From: Prevotella sp. UBA2850
GTDB taxonomy: Bacteria > Bacteroidota > Bacteroidia > Bacteroidales > Bacteroidaceae
DNA: 43,818 nt
Assembly (NCBI GenBank): GCA_002350805.1
Contig: DEFO01000044.1
Coordinates: 1 to 43,818 of the forward strand
Direction of reading: 5' to 3'
Below the pieces are notes generated by a model. The model saw only the letters and a program-made list of their open reading frames with translations. It was not told the DNA's origin and ran no database searches. Positions 41,491-43,818 of this stretch are shown here, piece after piece (position 1 is the stretch's first letter; every line of letters begins with the position of its first letter). Both the position numbers and the translations under genes were made by a program.

Positions 41491-43587
41491 CTACCTTCTT
41501 TTGATGTCGCTCCACTTAGGTGGTTGCACACCGAGGAGGTTGCGGACGAAGAAGTCGAAGCGTTTGTGCTCGCCGAAGGTCTCGCCCATGGTGTGGCGGG
41601 CACCCGGCAGAACCACCAGTTCGAAGTCTTTGTTGGCACGCTGCAACGCATTGACCACCTGCATGGTAGAGGCAGGGTCTACGTTGTCGTCCATCTCGCC
41701 CACCACGAGCATCAGCGGTCTGTTCAGCCGCCATGCATTCACGGTGTTCGAGCAGGCAGCGTAGGTGCTGTCTACGGGCCATCCCATCCACTGCTCGTTC
41801 CACCAAATCTTATCCATGCGGTTGTCGTGGCAGCCACAGGCAGCATAGGCGGCCTTATAGAAATCGCCATGGAAGAGCACGGCAGTAAGGGCATTCTGTC
41901 CGCCTGCCGAACAGCCATAGATGCCCACACGGTTGATGTCCATATAGGGATAGCGGCTGGCGGCTGCCTTGATCCATGCGATGCGGTCGGGCAGTCCGGC
42001 ATCTTTCAGGTTCTTGTAGCACACCTCCTCGAACTCCTTGGAGCGGAACGAGGTGGTCATGCCGTCGACCTGCACCACGATGAATCCCAGCTCGGCCAGG
42101 TCGGCGAGGTTCCACAGCCACGGCGTAAAGGCTTTGGGCACATACTGGTCGCCAGGACCGGAGTAGATATATTCGATGACGGGATAGCTGCGGTTGGGGT
42201 CGAAGTTAGAGGGCCGCTGGATGATGCCCCACATGTCGGTCACTCCGTCGCGCCCCTTGGCCACAAACACCTCGGGCGGCTGCCAACCGGCCTGCTTCAG
42301 CCGGGTGATGTCGGCAGTCTCAAGCGTCTGCAGCACCTTGCCGTCGCGCCCCGAGCGCAACACCGTCACGGGTGGGGTGGTCACCGTGGAATAGGTGTCG
42401 ATGAGATAGGCCATGTCGTCGGTGAACACAGCCTGATGGTGGCCTGCCTCGGGAGTGAGACGCACCAGATGGCGGCCGTCGAGGCCGATGCGGTAGTAAT
42501 GAACGAAATACGGGTCTTCGTCTTTGTTCATGCCACAGGCCGAGAAATAGACCACGCGCTGCTTCTCGTCGACTTTCTGGATGTCGCGCACATAGAACTG
42601 TCCACGGGTGACCTGCCTGACGAGCGCAGCCTTGCGCCGGTCGTACAGATAGATGTGGTTGCGGCCGTCGCGCTCGCTGGTCCAGAGGATGTAACGCCCA
42701 TCTTCGAAATCATGTCGGTAGATGCGGTTGTAGTTCACATATTTCTCTTCACGCTCCTCAATGAGCGTGCGCACCTGACCTGTCTCAGCCGACAACTCGA
42801 GCAGTCGGAACACCTTGTGGCCGCGCTCATTGAAATCGAAGGTGACCGTACGGCTGTCGGCATCCCAGGCGGGCATGGACACATAGTACTGGCTGCGGAA
42901 CAAGTCCGTGGACGGCTCGATGACGCGCCCCGTGGCCACCTCGACGATGACGGGCACGCGGTAGTTGAGCGAATCTCCGGGCTTGGCATACTCCTGACGA
43001 TGAAGCACCGGCTCTAAGCGGTCTTTGGGCGACGACTCCACGTAGTAGACATAGTGCTTGGGGGCAGGCTTGATGCGCACTGTGGCATAGTATTTCCCAT
43101 CGGGCGAGAAAGAGCCCCACGACGAATAATAATAGGTGGTATCGCCATTCGTGGTGAGCGGCTGCTCCTGACCGTTGCGCCGTGTCCACAGGTTATGGTT
43201 GCGGTGGAATATCTGCACCTGTCCATCGGGCGATGTGGCTGTAGCATCTTTCTCGTCGGGCACCTCCATCCAGTGGCGCTGCGGTCCCTGGGGAGCCTTG
43301 GGCGGTTTCTCAGGATTCTCTGCCAGCAACGTCACCTTGTTCTGAGCGGCATCGACCTCTTTGTAAACGACTTTCTCACCGTCGTACACCGAGTACCACA
43401 ACCGTTGTGTGCCACGAATGGCATGCGCCTTTACATCGCCGTTTTTCATCTTCCACGAATAACGGTTACGCACGGAGAAAGCACGTTCATAGTCCTCAAC
43501 AGTGCCTTGAGCTGACAACTGACTGACAGAAGCGAGTGCCACAAGCATGAAAGCACTACGCAGGAATGTTTTTCTTATTGGTTTCAT
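41491..43587 (-). CDS. DPP-IV-type prolyl peptidase, family S9
   Basis: This 698-residue exported peptidase has a signal peptide (cut after L-S-A-Q, about 27), an eight-bladed propeller domain (about 40-430; FSPDGKYYATV, LWTSERDGRNHIYLYD) and an alpha/beta hydrolase domain (about 450-698). The catalytic triad is Ser560 in G-C-S-A-G-G, Asp in GEMDDNVDP and His in GARHTMGE. The serine motif G-C-S-A-G-G differs from the more common G-W-S-Y-G-G. Such enzymes remove X-Pro or X-Ala dipeptides from the N-terminus in the periplasm or at the surface. It converges on the TldD-type gene, so both peptide-degrading enzymes lie side by side, although they are transcribed separately. The ATG at 43587 starts the signal peptide; an ATG at 43638 is also in frame. 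Confidence 0.93.
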   Translation of the reverse strand: MKPIRKTFLRSAFMLVALASVSQLSAQGTVEDYERAFSVRNRYSWKMKNGDVKAHAIRGTQRLWYSVYDGEKVVYKEVDAAQNKVTLLAENPEKPPKAPQGPQRHWMEVPDEKDATATSPDGQVQIFHRNHNLWTRRNGQEQPLTTNGDTTYYYSSWGSFSPDGKYYATVRIKPAPKHYVYYVESSPKDRLEPVLHRQEYAKPGDSLNYRVPVIVEVATGRVIEPSTDLFRSQYYVSMPAWDADSRTVTFDFNERGHKVFRLLELSAETGQVRTLIEEREEKYVNYNRIYRHDFEDGRYILWTSERDGRNHIYLYDRRKAALVRQVTRGQFYVRDIQKVDEKQRVVYFSACGMNKDEDPYFVHYYRIGLDGRHLVRLTPEAGHHQAVFTDDMAYLIDTYSTVTTPPVTVLRSGRDGKVLQTLETADITRLKQAGWQPPEVFVAKGRDGVTDMWGIIQRPSNFDPNRSYPVIEYIYSGPGDQYVPKAFTPWLWNLADLAELGFIVVQVDGMTTSFRSKEFEEVCYKNLKDAGLPDRIAWIKAAASRYPYMDINRVGIYGCSAGGQNALTAVLFHGDFYKAAYAACGCHDNRMDKIWWNEQWMGWPVDSTYAACSNTVNAWRLNRPLMLVVGEMDDNVDPASTMQVVNALQRANKDFELVVLPGARHTMGETFGEHKRFDFFVRNLLGVQPPKWSDIKRR

Positions 43588-43666
43588 AGTAAATAATGGA
43601 TCTAGGTTTTGCTGCAGACAGGCGCTACGGTCTTTCATGGAGATTCACTGCCCATCCTTCATGGTG

Positions 43667-43697
43667 CAAAGATAGACAATATTTCTCGTTCGCCAAA
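43667..43697 (-). promoter_or_regulatory. promoter of the S9 peptidase gene
   Basis: On the minus strand TTTG (43694-43697), a 19-bp spacer and TATCTTTG (43667-43674) match the Bacteroidetes consensus exactly. The leader would be about 75 bases long. Constitutive expression is likely. Confidence 0.85.
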
Positions 43698-43730
43698 AGA
43701 TTTGAGAATAAAATCAATCTCCGAAAATTA

Positions 43731-43779
43731 GTTCAAGGTTCAAAGTTCAAGGTTCAAAGTTCAAGGTTCAAAGTTCAAG
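43731..43779. repeat. perfect seven-base repeat array (GTTCAAR)
   Basis: Seven units alternate GTTCAAG and GTTCAAA without any error. It lies upstream of the peptidase promoter. The clean alternation suggests recent copying. Confidence 0.9.
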
Positions 43780-43818
43780 AGGCGGAGTATTGTCTACACT
43801 CCTACACTCCCACACTCC

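Noticed and set aside
43588..43638. Upstream ATG of the S9 peptidase
   Set aside because: It would add 17 polar residues before the signal peptide and spoil export; the ATG at 43587 starts a normal signal peptide.

Overview
The window comes from a member of the Bacteroidales, most likely Prevotella or a close relative (Segatella). The evidence is two complete SusC/SusD systems, a hybrid two-component regulator, an ECF sigma/FecR pair, Bacteroidetes-type promoters (TTTG, 19-20 bp, TAnnTTTG) and weak Shine-Dalgarno sequences. The gene order of the first locus matches the xusABCDE-xyn10C xylan cluster known from Prevotella bryantii. No tRNA, rRNA, transposase or cas gene was found.

Positions 1-1440 hold one small surface-type lipoprotein gene, flanked on both sides by copies of an unusual AT-rich palindromic repeat. 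Positions 1442-23067 are a xylan utilization locus. Reading right to left it has: the regulator (HTCS, + strand), a GH5 glycanase with its own promoter, then one long minus-strand unit of SusC, SusD, SusC, SusD, a surface binding lipoprotein, a GH10 xylanase with two inserted carbohydrate-binding modules, and a two-domain CE6-CE1-type esterase. The promoters of the GH5 gene and of the xusA operon carry the same pair of TGTWACA boxes, with 21-bp spacing and the same distance to the -7 element. These are good candidates for the regulator's binding sites. Two small membrane protein genes and pnp (polynucleotide phosphorylase with an R/E/G-rich tail) follow.

Positions 27253-41083 hold a second, different import locus on the plus strand: ECF sigma factor, FecR-like anti-sigma factor, SusC-type receptor with an STN signalling domain, SusD, a lipoprotein resembling Mx1 zinc peptidases but without the HExxH motif, a TlpA-like thioredoxin, a second exported thioredoxin, and a 1086-residue exported protein that looks like TldD and TldE fused in one chain. 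Converging on it from the other side is a DPP-IV-type S9 peptidase (41491-43587). There are no glycan enzymes here, so the locus looks made for taking up and breaking down peptides, perhaps disulfide-bonded or modified ones. That substrate is an inference.

Between genes there is a lot of small repeated structure: three loci of a 22-bp direct repeat and 48-bp palindrome element, six arrays of seven-base repeats sharing one skeleton, two GC-rich REP-like elements, a 25-bp palindromic repeat pair and a 36-bp direct repeat.
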